NCBI GenBank assembly: GCA_015069695.1
Contig: JADCRZ010000002.1
Location: 62,001-126,000, forward strand
Source: Williamsia sp.
GTDB lineage: Bacteria; Bacteroidota; Bacteroidia; Chitinophagales; Chitinophagaceae
Direction of reading: 5' to 3'
Length of the DNA: 64,000 nt
A model generated the notes under the pieces. It was given only the letters and a program-made list of their open reading frames with translations. It was not told where the DNA came from and did no database searches. Made by a program: the position numbers and the translations under genes. Shown here in pieces: positions 17,145-25,348 of the stretch (the first letter of the stretch is position 1; the number at the start of each line of letters is the position of its first letter).

Positions 17145-18428
17145 TTACAGGTTCACCGGTTCCATTTTAGGTGTAAGCCAGTGGATCACCAGCCAGGCCA
17201 CCCCAAATGAAGTGCCGCAGATCAGGAAAATAATATTGTAACCTGTTACGATATGACCTGCCTGCTTGAAAAATTCCAGCACATATCCAATCATAGATTC
17301 AAACAGGACCCCGCCAACAGCGCCGGCCATGCCACCCAATCCCACCACTGAACTGACTGCCTTGCCGGGAAACATGTCTGATACGATCGTAAAAATATTG
17401 GCGCTCCAGGCCTGGTTGGCGGCAACCGAGAGACTGATCAAAGCCACTACAAGCCACATATTGTCTGTGTACCGCGTAACGAGTATAGGGACCACTGCCA
17501 ATGCCGCAACCAGCAGGGCTGCTTTGCGTGCCTTGTATACGGGCCATCCCTTTTTGATGAGCCAGGAGGACAGCGCACCGCCGCCAATGCTGCCGATCAT
17601 CGTGCCTGTGTATACGATCACCAGGGGCAGACTGGGTTTTTTCAGATCCAGGTGGAAGGATGTATGGAAATAAGCAGGGAGCCAGAAAAGAAAAAAATAC
17701 CAGATCGGATCGGTGAAGAATTTGCCGGCTATAAAGGTCCAGGTCTGCCGCAAACGCAACAGCTGCCTCCAGGAGGGCGACTGGCCGCTTTCCTGTACAG
17801 GCTCGCCATCGCTTCGGATATATTCCAGTTCCGGTCTGCTCAACCGCTTTTGTTTGGCCGGTACTTCGTAGAACCAAAGCCAGAGCAGCAGCCAGATAAA
17901 GCCAACGGATCCGGTGATGATAAAAGCCAGTTGCCAGCCATAGAGCGCGAGGATGGCAGGGACCAGGATGGGTGCCACACAAGCGCCGATATTGGAGCCT
18001 GAATCAAAAATGCCGACAGCCAGCGCCCGCTCCCGTTTGGGAAACCATTCGGCTACCGTTTTCACGCCACCTGGATAGTTCCCTGATTCACCGATTCCCA
18101 GCAGGGCCCGCATGACCCCAAAGCCAACGGTTCCGCGTACGGCGGCGTGCAGCATGGCAGCCAGGCTCCACACCGTTACCGAAACAATATAACCCAGCCG
18201 GGTACCGATCTTATCAATCCATCTTCCATACACCAACTGACCAATCGCATAGGTTGCTGTAAATGCCATTACAATATAACCGTACTCGATCTCTGTCCAT
18301 TGAAACAGCTTTTCAAGAACGGGTTTGAGCAAGCCCAGTATTTGCCGGTCGAGGTAGTTGATGGTGGTAGCAGCAAATAGGAGGACACATATAAGCCAGC
18401 GATAATTACCTGTAGGGGGTTTGACCAT
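17145..18428 (-). CDS. MFS transporter, ACS (hexuronate/anion) subfamily
   Basis: 427 residues, about 12 membrane segments. The N-terminus NYRWLICVLLFAATTINYLDRQILGLL and the motif GIGESGNYPGGVKTVAEWFPKRERALAVGIFDSGSNIGACVAP are typical of the anion:cation symporter group that contains ExuT and related hexuronate permeases. Carried substrates are acidic sugars or carboxylates. As first gene of a run with MurQ (24-base gap), an acidic amino sugar such as MurNAc is a plausible substrate; this is inference. The 176 bases upstream contain a palindromic repeat of the GC-rich family and separate it from the dioxygenase gene. Confidence 0.85.
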   Translation of the reverse strand: MVKPPTGNYRWLICVLLFAATTINYLDRQILGLLKPVLEKLFQWTEIEYGYIVMAFTATYAIGQLVYGRWIDKIGTRLGYIVSVTVWSLAAMLHAAVRGTVGFGVMRALLGIGESGNYPGGVKTVAEWFPKRERALAVGIFDSGSNIGACVAPILVPAILALYGWQLAFIITGSVGFIWLLLWLWFYEVPAKQKRLSRPELEYIRSDGEPVQESGQSPSWRQLLRLRQTWTFIAGKFFTDPIWYFFLFWLPAYFHTSFHLDLKKPSLPLVIVYTGTMIGSIGGGALSSWLIKKGWPVYKARKAALLVAALAVVPILVTRYTDNMWLVVALISLSVAANQAWSANIFTIVSDMFPGKAVSSVVGLGGMAGAVGGVLFESMIGYVLEFFKQAGHIVTGYNIIFLICGTSFGVAWLVIHWLTPKMEPVNL

Positions 18429-18523
18429 TTACCAAAATTTAAGCTACGGACTCTTCTGTTGAAATGTGTTCAGCGGTTTGATGGGGGTATGAATATTTTT
18501 TGACATACAGCTTTTGCAGGCTT

Positions 18524-18603
18524 GAACCCACCCCTGCCCCTCCTGGGAGGAGATAATACAAGCGCCCTTCTTATTCCCTCCCGGGAGGGGCAGAGGTGGG
18601 TTT
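18524..18603. repeat. GC-rich palindromic intergenic repeat, copy 1
   Basis: Outer arms read ACCCACCCCTGCCCCTCC and GGAGGGGCAGAGGTGGGT (inverted, nearly perfect), with an inner pair of short palindromes around GGGAGGAGATAATACA and TTCCCTCCCGGGAGGGG. Three further copies lie at 48854-48958, 50932-51010 and 58271-58348. This copy ends 2 bases from the stop codon of the upstream dioxygenase gene (18605-18607) and may end its transcript. Confidence 0.85.
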
Positions 18604-18604
18604 C

Positions 18605-19498
18605 TCACGCACCGGCCGGTTCTTGAAACAAAAGCGGATGAAACTGTCCGCCCATGGGTTCTCCCTTTGGAATGGGGGTGGCACCGGCCATGAGTTCCTT
18701 GTTGCTGTCTGAGAGAGTACCATCGGCAAACACATTTATTACCACGGCCCTGCGGGCGTTCTCCGATTTGTTTTCATAGGAGCCGTGTACCAGCAGCGGG
18801 TGGTGGAACGTGCCGGAACCCTTTTTTAACTCGATGGGCACAGGTTTAAATTCGGCTTTTTGCTCATCGGTCAGGTACTTGTCCAGCCCGTTCATTTCTC
18901 CCGCCAGTTCAGGCTTTTCAAGCAGTCCCCACCGATGGCTGCCTGGTACATAATAAAGACAGCCATTCTCTGTGGTTGTATCATCCAGCCCGATCCAGCA
19001 GGTCAGGTGGTGCATGGGTATGGTGCGGGTCCAGTAGGAATAATCCTGGTGCCAGGCTACTACGCCGCCATGCAGGGCAGGCTTGTAAAAAAGCTGGTCG
19101 TGCCAGAAGCGGACACCCCGGTTGCCCAGCAGCTGGCTGGCAGCCATTACAAATGCCGGATTCCATAAAATATCGTGAAATGCCGGTGTGATGCGCCAGG
19201 CTCCCAGGGCATGAAACAAAACAGCATTGGGGTCGGACGACTCGTTCGAGCAAAACTCGTGGAACAGGGCATTGCCCGGATGTTCCGGATCGATCAAGCC
19301 CGCCAGTTCTTCATTCAGGGCATCTACCTGCGCGTTGTTTAAAAATTTGATCCCGCTAACATAGCCGTACTCGTTGTAATGTGCTATCTGTTCTTCTGTA
19401 AGCCGGTAAGCATCCCATTCAGCCGCCGTGCCGGGCCAGGTAAACAAGTCGTTGATCAGGCCATGTATCTTTGAGAGATCGGGGTATGATGTTGTCAT
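18605..19498 (-). CDS. phytanoyl-CoA dioxygenase (PhyH) family protein
   Basis: 297 residues, no signal peptide. It is a non-haem Fe(II)/2-oxoglutarate dioxygenase fold. The iron site is visible as the HxD of VAWHQDYSYWTRTIP (residues ~143) and a distal His in HPLLVHGSYENKSENARRAVVINVF, whose Arg would bind 2-oxoglutarate. ENGCLYYVPGSHRWG is the usual PhyH strand. Bacterial members hydroxylate very diverse small molecules and the substrate cannot be told. It lies 106 bases downstream of a second PhyH gene, and both are divergent from an AraC regulator, so regulation by that protein is likely. Confidence 0.88.
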   Translation of the reverse strand: MTTSYPDLSKIHGLINDLFTWPGTAAEWDAYRLTEEQIAHYNEYGYVSGIKFLNNAQVDALNEELAGLIDPEHPGNALFHEFCSNESSDPNAVLFHALGAWRITPAFHDILWNPAFVMAASQLLGNRGVRFWHDQLFYKPALHGGVVAWHQDYSYWTRTIPMHHLTCWIGLDDTTTENGCLYYVPGSHRWGLLEKPELAGEMNGLDKYLTDEQKAEFKPVPIELKKGSGTFHHPLLVHGSYENKSENARRAVVINVFADGTLSDSNKELMAGATPIPKGEPMGGQFHPLLFQEPAGA

Positions 19499-19604
19499 CG
19501 CTGATAAAGTTTTAAACTGGTGGGTGGTTTCAATGTGATCTAGATCGAAACAACTCCGGCAATACGGTCATCCGTTCCGGACAGGAGCGGTTTGAAAAAG
19601 ATCA

Positions 19605-20384
19605 TCAGGGCAGCTGGTTGAATTCCTGGTTTTGCAGTTTCCGGTCTGCAGCATTTTGGCGGCCATGGTCAAAGCCCCGGGCGCGCTCATAGGCTATCAT
19701 GGATTGCGGTCTGAAGTTAATGATAAAAGCCCTTCGTTGCTCACCGGTGCTGTTGCCGCGGCTGTAGTGCAGCGTTCGGCCGGTATGGAATGTACAGGAG
19801 CCGGGTGAAAGCTCAACAGGGATGCCTTCTTCTTCCCCTGCATCGCACATCAGGGCGCCGCCTTTGGGCCCGGCAAACCGGTGGGGCCTTACTTCTTTTT
19901 GGTTGGAAGCCGGCACAAACCACATACAGCCGTTGTCCACAGTGGCCGGGTCAAGGGCCAGCCAGCAGCTGGCCGCGCGTTTGTCGGGCAGGCTCAGCCA
20001 GTAAGCTTCATCCTGGTGCCAGGGCGTTGGCGTATCTGTGTGCGGCGCCTTGTTGATCAGCATGTCGAAATCCATCTCTGCATCCGCTCCGATCAGTTCC
20101 CTGCTGATGGCCAGGGCACGTTCGTGAAAAGGCATGCTCATCAATTGAGGCGCAAAATCGCTCGGCCACATGATCTGTGTGATATTTTCTTTGGCTCCGC
20201 TCTTGCCCAGGCCTGCACCCAGGTCTGATCGGTTGGCGCCGGTATTGATACGGCCGGAAAGAAAATCTTCATAAAGGGTTTTATACTGTTCAATTTCTCC
20301 GGGCGGTACCAGGTTGTTGACCGTTAGATAGCCATTCTCCTGAAAAAAAATGACCTGTTCGGAAGTTAAAAAATGACCGGGCAT
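19605..20384 (-). CDS. phytanoyl-CoA dioxygenase (PhyH) family protein
   Basis: 259 residues from the ATG at 20384, chosen because MPGHFLTSEQVIFFQENGYLTVNNLV is the normal start of the family; the 20 residues of the longer frame look non-coding. The iron-binding HxD lies in TPWHQDEAYWLSLPDKRAASCWLALD, and the distal His in FHTGRTLHYSRGNSTGEQRRAFIINF. NGCMWFVPASN is the matching strand. It is only distantly similar to the neighbouring PhyH gene, so the pair is probably not a recent duplication. It is the first gene of the minus-strand run next to the AraC gene. Substrate unknown. Confidence 0.86.
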   Translation of the reverse strand: MPGHFLTSEQVIFFQENGYLTVNNLVPPGEIEQYKTLYEDFLSGRINTGANRSDLGAGLGKSGAKENITQIMWPSDFAPQLMSMPFHERALAISRELIGADAEMDFDMLINKAPHTDTPTPWHQDEAYWLSLPDKRAASCWLALDPATVDNGCMWFVPASNQKEVRPHRFAGPKGGALMCDAGEEEGIPVELSPGSCTFHTGRTLHYSRGNSTGEQRRAFIINFRPQSMIAYERARGFDHGRQNAADRKLQNQEFNQLP

Positions 20385-20502
20385 AATCGTTTTGTTAGAA
20401 GTATTCCGTATTTTATCCCTGCTATTGCAGGTGGTGTTATCCAAATGTAATGGCGTGGAGCGAGCATTGCTACCAGTTTTATAGGATCATACTTTTTTAT
20501 AC

Positions 20503-21393
20503 ATGAGCGATTTTGACAACATCACTACATCCGACCGCATCATCATCAACTTTGAACAGGCAGGCATACCGGACGTGCACCGGTTGGGAAAATACCAGTA
20601 CAGGCACGCGCATGAAAGCCTGCCTGAGCACGCACATCCTGGCATGATCGAGATCTGCTATTGTGAAAAAGGGCAGCAGGTGTACGAAGTAAAGGGGAGC
20701 CGTTACACGATCCAGGGAGGCGATGTGTTTGTGACCTTTCCAGGCGAACTGCACAGCACGGCACACCACCCGGAGGAAAAAGGAATTCTTTACTGGCTGA
20801 TCCTGAAATTAGACGACAGCTGTTTTTTGCAATACAGGGGAGAAGATGCAGCTGCTTTTGTGCACGCCCTGTTAAACCTGCCAAGCCGGCATTTCAAGGG
20901 AGGCGCAGGCATGAAGAAAGCGTTGGATGCCTTGTTTGCTTTGCATCCCGGCACACCGCAGCCTATGCACCGGATCCAGGTGTTGAACCAGCTGGCCAGT
21001 TTTTTGCTCACCATCATCCAGCGTTCAGCGCTGGGTGCTGCAGGAGGGCCTTCCCAGCGCAAAACAGTCATCAGTGCCTATATTGCAGATAACCTGTACA
21101 ACGACCTGTCTGTTGAGTCGCTGGCTGCAAAGATGCATCTCTCTGCTTCCCATTTCAAAAGCTGGTTCAAGAAAGAATTCGGGATGCCGACCACGGATTA
21201 CATCCTGCGTCTGCGCGTTGAAAAGGCTAAAAAACTTTTGCAAACCTCCCACAAAGATTCAATCACTGACATGGCTTATCAGCTGAACTTTTCTTCTTCC
21301 CAGTATTTTGCAACCGTTTTTAAAAAGTACACGGGCAGTACACCCACTGCATACCGCAGCGGGTTGGTCGCTGCCAGCACGCCATCAATTTGA
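20503..21393 (+). CDS. AraC-family transcriptional regulator
   Basis: 296 residues. The N-terminal ~150 residues form a cupin-type sensor domain (HEHAHPGMIEICYCEKGQQVYEVKG, then GGDVFVTFPGELHST). The C-terminal ~100 residues carry two helix-turn-helix motifs: DLSVESLAAKMHLSASHFKSWFKKEFG, and SITDMAYQLNFSSSQYFATVFKKYTGSTPTAYR, the AraC signature. It is divergent from the two PhyH genes with a 118-base intergenic region, the classic arrangement for control of the neighbours. The histidine-rich cupin suggests a sugar or small-acid ligand; which one is not visible. Confidence 0.92.
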   Translation: MSDFDNITTSDRIIINFEQAGIPDVHRLGKYQYRHAHESLPEHAHPGMIEICYCEKGQQVYEVKGSRYTIQGGDVFVTFPGELHSTAHHPEEKGILYWLILKLDDSCFLQYRGEDAAAFVHALLNLPSRHFKGGAGMKKALDALFALHPGTPQPMHRIQVLNQLASFLLTIIQRSALGAAGGPSQRKTVISAYIADNLYNDLSVESLAAKMHLSASHFKSWFKKEFGMPTTDYILRLRVEKAKKLLQTSHKDSITDMAYQLNFSSSQYFATVFKKYTGSTPTAYRSGLVAASTPSI

Positions 21394-21507
21394 TTTCACT
21401 TCCCGTCCAAGTCCCGCGTAAAATTCAGTTTGTACAACCTGCGGCACACTACCAAATTCAACACAATATAAGAAGCAGATGAGGCTTTGTCTTTCACGGA
21501 TCTTCTG

Positions 21508-21783
21508 CTACCTGTACTCCGCCATCATCTCATCCTTGTAGCACCACAGCCAGTTCTCACCAGGCTCTGCAGAGATCACCACCGGGTGCTGTGTGGCATG
21601 GTAGTGTTTTGTTGCATGCTTGTTGGGAGAGCTGTCGCAGCAAAGCGTTGCGCCGCAGGTTTGGCAGGTGCGTAGATGAACCCAGCGCGAATGGGTTTTG
21701 ACACATTCTTCGCATACATGGGCCGTGGGTTGTTTGATGGAAGTGATCCCGTTTATGTGTTCGCAGATTTCGTTGTTATTCAT
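21508..21783 (-). CDS. UBP-type zinc finger protein
   Basis: 91 residues from the ATG at 21783 (MNNNEICEHINGI); the longer frame to 21897 has no support. The protein is one ZnF-UBP domain: CEHI near residue 8, CEECVKTHSRWVHLRTCQTCGATLCCDSSPNKHATKHYHATQHPVV and WLWCYKD near the end give the expected series of Cys and His ligands. In eukaryotes this fold binds the ubiquitin C-terminus; in bacteria it occurs as stand-alone small proteins with no settled role. The gene stands alone, convergent with the AraC gene. Confidence 0.88.
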   Translation of the reverse strand: MNNNEICEHINGITSIKQPTAHVCEECVKTHSRWVHLRTCQTCGATLCCDSSPNKHATKHYHATQHPVVISAEPGENWLWCYKDEMMAEYR

Positions 21784-21916
21784 ACTAAAAAAACTTTGCC
21801 AACATGACCTTTTTGCGGTCACGGTGCTGTGAAATGATCGGTTGTGTGTTGCTGTTCTTTTTAAACCAAAGACAGCCGAATGCGTTAGATTCGCCATCCA
21901 AATTCCTGCCTAAATT

Positions 21917-23950
21917 ATGAAATTAAGGATCCTTTTTTCCTTTGTCTTGTTCTGTGCCGGCCAGCACAGTTTTGAACAGGCAAATAAACCGGTTGCCCCC
22001 TCCAACTATATCAACAACAGGGCCCCGTTGCGGCCCAATCCATATATAGAATTGCCGCTCGGTGCAGTAAAGCCGGCGGGCTGGTTGAAGGAGATGTTGC
22101 TGCGCCAGAAAAGGGGTGCTACCGGCTATCTCGACACCCTGTATCCATCGGTCATGGGCCGCCGCAACGGATGGTTAGGAGGCGATGGAGACCAGTGGGA
22201 ACGTGGTCCCTACTGGATCGACGGGCTGCTGCCCCTGGCTTATATCCTGGATGATAAGGAGCTGATCCAGAAAGTAAAACCATGGGTAGAATGGTCGATC
22301 AAAAGCCAGCAGCCGGATGGTTATTTCGGACCCTCCAAAGATTATGGCCGGGAGCCGGGACTGCAGCGCGATAACAGCCGCGACTGGTGGCCCAAGATCG
22401 TGATGCTGAAAGTGCTGAAACAATACTATGAGGCCATCAGCGATCAACGCATCATCAGCCTGATGACCAACTATTTCAGATACCAGCTCAAAGAACTGCC
22501 CCAGCATCCGCTCGACCACTGGTCGTTCTGGGCGCGGTACCGCGGTGGAGATAATTTGCTGGTGGTATACTGGCTTTACAACATAACGGGCGACGCATTC
22601 CTGCTCGATCTGGCTGAGCTGCTGCACAAGCAAACATTTGATTATACCCAGGCTTTTTTACAAACCGATCTCCTGGCAAGATCCGGCAGCATACACGGCG
22701 TGAACTTAGCCCAGGGCATGAAAACCCCCATCATCTATTACCAGCAGCACCCTGATTCAGCGCACCTCAAAGCCACGCAGCAAGCTTATACCGACCTGCG
22801 CCGTTTTGATGAAATGGCGCACGGCTTGTATGGCGGCGATGAAACGCTGCATGGCAACAACCCCACGCAGGGCTCCGAACTGTGTACGGCCGTAGAGATG
22901 ATGTACACGCTGGAAAATACCCTGGCCATCACCGGTGACGTGCAGTATGCCGACCGGCTGGAGAAGATCGCCTTTAATGCCCTGCCCGCCCAGGTAGATG
23001 AAAACTTAACCGACCGGCAGTATTTCCAGCAAGCCAACCAGGTGATGCTGACCCGCCACACCCGCAATTTCGATGTAAACCACAGTGGTACAGATGTTTG
23101 TTACGGCCTGCTCACCGGTTATCCTTGCTGCACATCCAACATGCACCAGGGCTGGCCCAAGTTTACCCGCAACCTCTGGTATGCCACGCCAGACGGGGGA
23201 TTGGCTGCGCTTGTTTATTCCCCCAGCCAGGTAAAAGCAAAAGTGGCAGACGGTGTGGAAGTCCAGTTTACCGAAGAAACAAATTATCCCTTTGATGAAG
23301 CCATCCGTTTTACCCTGAGCACAAACACCCGTGGAAAGGGGGTTCAATTTCCGCTGCACCTGCGCATACCCCAATGGTGCACCAGGGCCAGCATCCTGAT
23401 CAACGGCACAGCTTACCAGGATGCAACCGGCAACCAGATCGTAAAGATAAACCGGGCATGGAAATCGGGTGATGTGGTAGAACTTCGGTTGCCCATGCAC
23501 GTTTTTAAGAACACCTGGTACGAAAACTCGATCTCGATTGAACGGGGACCGGTCGTATATGCCCTTAAAATAGGGCAGCAGGCAAAACAGGTCCGCAACG
23601 ACAAGGACCCTATCCAATATGGCGCAAGCTATGAGGAGATCACGCCCACCACACCCTGGAACTATGCGCTGATCGCAACGCCCAACAACAAGCTGGACGA
23701 ACAGTATAGAGTGGCCATTTCCGACCACGGCAGTTTGTACCCCTGGACCCCTGAAGCAGCCCCGATTACCCTCAGCACCAGGGGCAGGCGCCTGCCCAAC
23801 TGGCAACTCTACAATGAAATGGCCGGCCCGCTTCCCTACAGCATCAGCTACCAGGAAGGTGTAACAAGGGAAGCCGAAGAAGAGATCACGCTTATTCCTT
23901 ACGGCTGTACCAGGCTGCGCATCTCGCAGTTCCCGGTGGTGGGGAGGTAA
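21917..23950 (+). CDS. secreted GH127-type beta-L-arabinofuranosidase (DUF1680)
   Basis: 677 residues. A signal-like N-terminus (MKLRILFSFVLFCAG) precedes an (alpha/alpha)6 barrel and a C-terminal beta domain. The metal and nucleophile residues of the GH127 family can be matched: Glu321 and Cys323 in QGSELCTAVEMM, and Cys404-Cys405 in YPCCTSNMHQGWPK. A candidate acid/base is Glu309 in GGDETLHG. GH127 and related GH146 enzymes cleave beta-L-arabinofuranosides with a cysteine nucleophile. The broader DUF1680 superfamily has other activities, so the exact sugar is unsure. It stands alone between a zinc-finger gene and a phosphodiesterase. Confidence 0.85.
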   Translation: MKLRILFSFVLFCAGQHSFEQANKPVAPSNYINNRAPLRPNPYIELPLGAVKPAGWLKEMLLRQKRGATGYLDTLYPSVMGRRNGWLGGDGDQWERGPYWIDGLLPLAYILDDKELIQKVKPWVEWSIKSQQPDGYFGPSKDYGREPGLQRDNSRDWWPKIVMLKVLKQYYEAISDQRIISLMTNYFRYQLKELPQHPLDHWSFWARYRGGDNLLVVYWLYNITGDAFLLDLAELLHKQTFDYTQAFLQTDLLARSGSIHGVNLAQGMKTPIIYYQQHPDSAHLKATQQAYTDLRRFDEMAHGLYGGDETLHGNNPTQGSELCTAVEMMYTLENTLAITGDVQYADRLEKIAFNALPAQVDENLTDRQYFQQANQVMLTRHTRNFDVNHSGTDVCYGLLTGYPCCTSNMHQGWPKFTRNLWYATPDGGLAALVYSPSQVKAKVADGVEVQFTEETNYPFDEAIRFTLSTNTRGKGVQFPLHLRIPQWCTRASILINGTAYQDATGNQIVKINRAWKSGDVVELRLPMHVFKNTWYENSISIERGPVVYALKIGQQAKQVRNDKDPIQYGASYEEITPTTPWNYALIATPNNKLDEQYRVAISDHGSLYPWTPEAAPITLSTRGRRLPNWQLYNEMAGPLPYSISYQEGVTREAEEEITLIPYGCTRLRISQFPVVGR

Positions 23951-24028
23951 GTGGCTGAGGTAGATTTGTACCGGCTTAAATTAATTGTTACGTGAACCAG
24001 CGGAAAGGGGAAATTTGCACAATTCCAA

Positions 24029-24036
24029 TATTTTTG
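24029..24036 (+). promoter_or_regulatory. Bacteroidota -7 element before the glycerophosphodiesterase gene
   Basis: TATTTTTG matches TAnnTTTG exactly and would start transcription about 33 bases before the ATG at 24076. A second perfect match, TAGATTTG, lies at 23961-23968. Neither has TTTG at the ideal 19-base distance, so the choice is tentative. Confidence 0.35.
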
Positions 24037-24075
24037 GCGCACGCGTTTTCTTGTAGAATTATATCCAGATCGCTC

Positions 24076-24861
24076 ATGATAAAGTTTACCTGTTTCTGTT
24101 CCCTCTTTTTTTTGCTGTCCTGCACAACATCCAGAACAAAACACACTGCTATGTTTGCTCCCAACCCGGCTGTGGCACACAGGGGTGCTTTTAAGAAAAA
24201 CGGGTTTCCTGAAAATTCCATTGCTGCCCTGCGCGAAGCCATCCGGCTGCGGTGTACAGGCTCTGAGTTCGATGTAAGGATGACGGCAGACGATTCGCTG
24301 GTGATCAACCACGATCCGCGTTACCAGACCAGGGAGATTGAGAAAACGACCTACGGGGAGCTGATCAAGGTAAAGCTGTCGAACGGGGAAATCCTGCCTA
24401 CCCTGCGTGAATTCCTCACGGCCGGGATGCAGAACAACCCGCAAACAAGACTGGTTGTAGAAATCAAACCTTCAGACATCAGCAAGGAAAGAGGACAGCT
24501 GGTGGCGGAAAGGGTGGTAAAGCTGGTAGAAGAGCTCAAAGCGGTGCAGAAAGTGGTGTATATTTCTTTTGATTATGACATCCTGAAAAAAATTCTGCAG
24601 CTTGACCGCAAGGCGTCCACCCAGTACCTGAACGGCGATCATCCGCCCGAACAGCTCAAGGCAGATGGCATCCAGGGTGCAGATTACAACATCTCCGTAT
24701 TTAAAAAGAACCCAGACTGGATCGCGCGGGCGCAAAAAAATCATATCATCCTGAATGCCTGGACGGTAAACGAAGAAGCCGACATGAAATGGTTTTTATC
24801 GCAAAAGTTTGATTTTATCACCACCAATGAACCGGAGCTGCTCCTGTCGATCACAAAATAA
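24076..24861 (+). CDS. glycerophosphodiester phosphodiesterase family lipoprotein
   Basis: 261 residues from the ATG at 24076. This start gives a lipoprotein signal, MIKFTCFCSLFFLLSCTTS, with the lipobox LLSC; the longer frame from 23992 is rejected. The GDPD catalytic block follows: VAHRGAFKKNGFPENSIAALREAI, then SEFDVRMTADDSLVINHD, which supplies the His, Glu, Asp and second His of the family. Later EIKPS and VNEEADMKWFLSQKFDFITTNEPELL complete the TIM barrel. It probably releases glycerol-3-phosphate or a similar phosphate from phosphodiesters at the cell envelope. Its stop codon abuts the stop of the convergent MmcQ/YjbR gene with no base between. Confidence 0.88.
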   Translation: MIKFTCFCSLFFLLSCTTSRTKHTAMFAPNPAVAHRGAFKKNGFPENSIAALREAIRLRCTGSEFDVRMTADDSLVINHDPRYQTREIEKTTYGELIKVKLSNGEILPTLREFLTAGMQNNPQTRLVVEIKPSDISKERGQLVAERVVKLVEELKAVQKVVYISFDYDILKKILQLDRKASTQYLNGDHPPEQLKADGIQGADYNISVFKKNPDWIARAQKNHIILNAWTVNEEADMKWFLSQKFDFITTNEPELLLSITK

Positions 24862-25221
24862 TCAGGCGCCTTTTGATTGGAGATCGAGCTGCAGCTTTTT
24901 GGGCAGGCTCTTTAATACAAGCTCATACGAATGATCAATGATCTCATGCAGCTGCCTGGCAGTTAAGCGGCCTGTCATGTCGATCGTATTCCAGTGTTTT
25001 TTGTTCATGTGATAGCCGGGTTGTACCTCGTCATATTGCTCGCGCAGTTCAACCGCCCGGTCGGGATCGCATTTTGCGTTGAACTGATTGCCTTCCTGCA
25101 ACCCTGCCAGCAGAAATATCTTACCACCTACTTTAAATACCAGCGTGGTTTCTCCAAACGGAAAGCTTTCTTCCACGCCCGGCTTTCGCAAGCAGTAATC
25201 ACGCAGTTCTTCTATGTTCAT
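24862..25221 (-). CDS. MmcQ/YjbR family protein
   Basis: 119 residues, the usual length. MNIEELRDYCLRKPGVEESFPFGETTLVFKVGGKIFLL at the start, FNAKCDPDRAVELREQYD in the middle and PGYHMNKKHWNTIDMTG near residue 70 define the family, which has a CyaY-like fold. Some members are described as DNA-binding; a precise role is not established. It is tail-to-tail with the phosphodiesterase gene and lies downstream of the SusC/SusD pair, separated from it by a strong hairpin. Confidence 0.9.
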   Translation of the reverse strand: MNIEELRDYCLRKPGVEESFPFGETTLVFKVGGKIFLLAGLQEGNQFNAKCDPDRAVELREQYDEVQPGYHMNKKHWNTIDMTGRLTARQLHEIIDHSYELVLKSLPKKLQLDLQSKGA

Positions 25222-25290
25222 AAACAGATCGTTCGCTGCAAGTTAATGACTCTGCCCGGTTATCCTGAGCCGCGGGCTCCACAGAAAGCC

Positions 25291-25325
25291 CGTGCGGGCA
25301 CTCAATATGTTTGAGTGCCCGCACG
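25291..25325 (-). terminator. hairpin downstream of SusD (terminator or repeat)
   Basis: A perfect 15-base stem (CGTGCGGGCACTCAA and its complement) with a 5-base loop, 24 bases after the SusD stop codon. No T-run follows. The flanks carry ATCCTG and AGGATGAC, which also frame the hairpins at 41324-41519, so this may be a dispersed intergenic repeat that also stops transcription. Confidence 0.6.
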
Positions 25326-25348
25326 AACAGGATGACCAAGAATAAAGA

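Noticed and set aside
23992-24075. Longer N-terminus of the phosphodiesterase
   Set aside because: A clear lipoprotein signal begins at 24076, and promoter-like elements lie within the extension.
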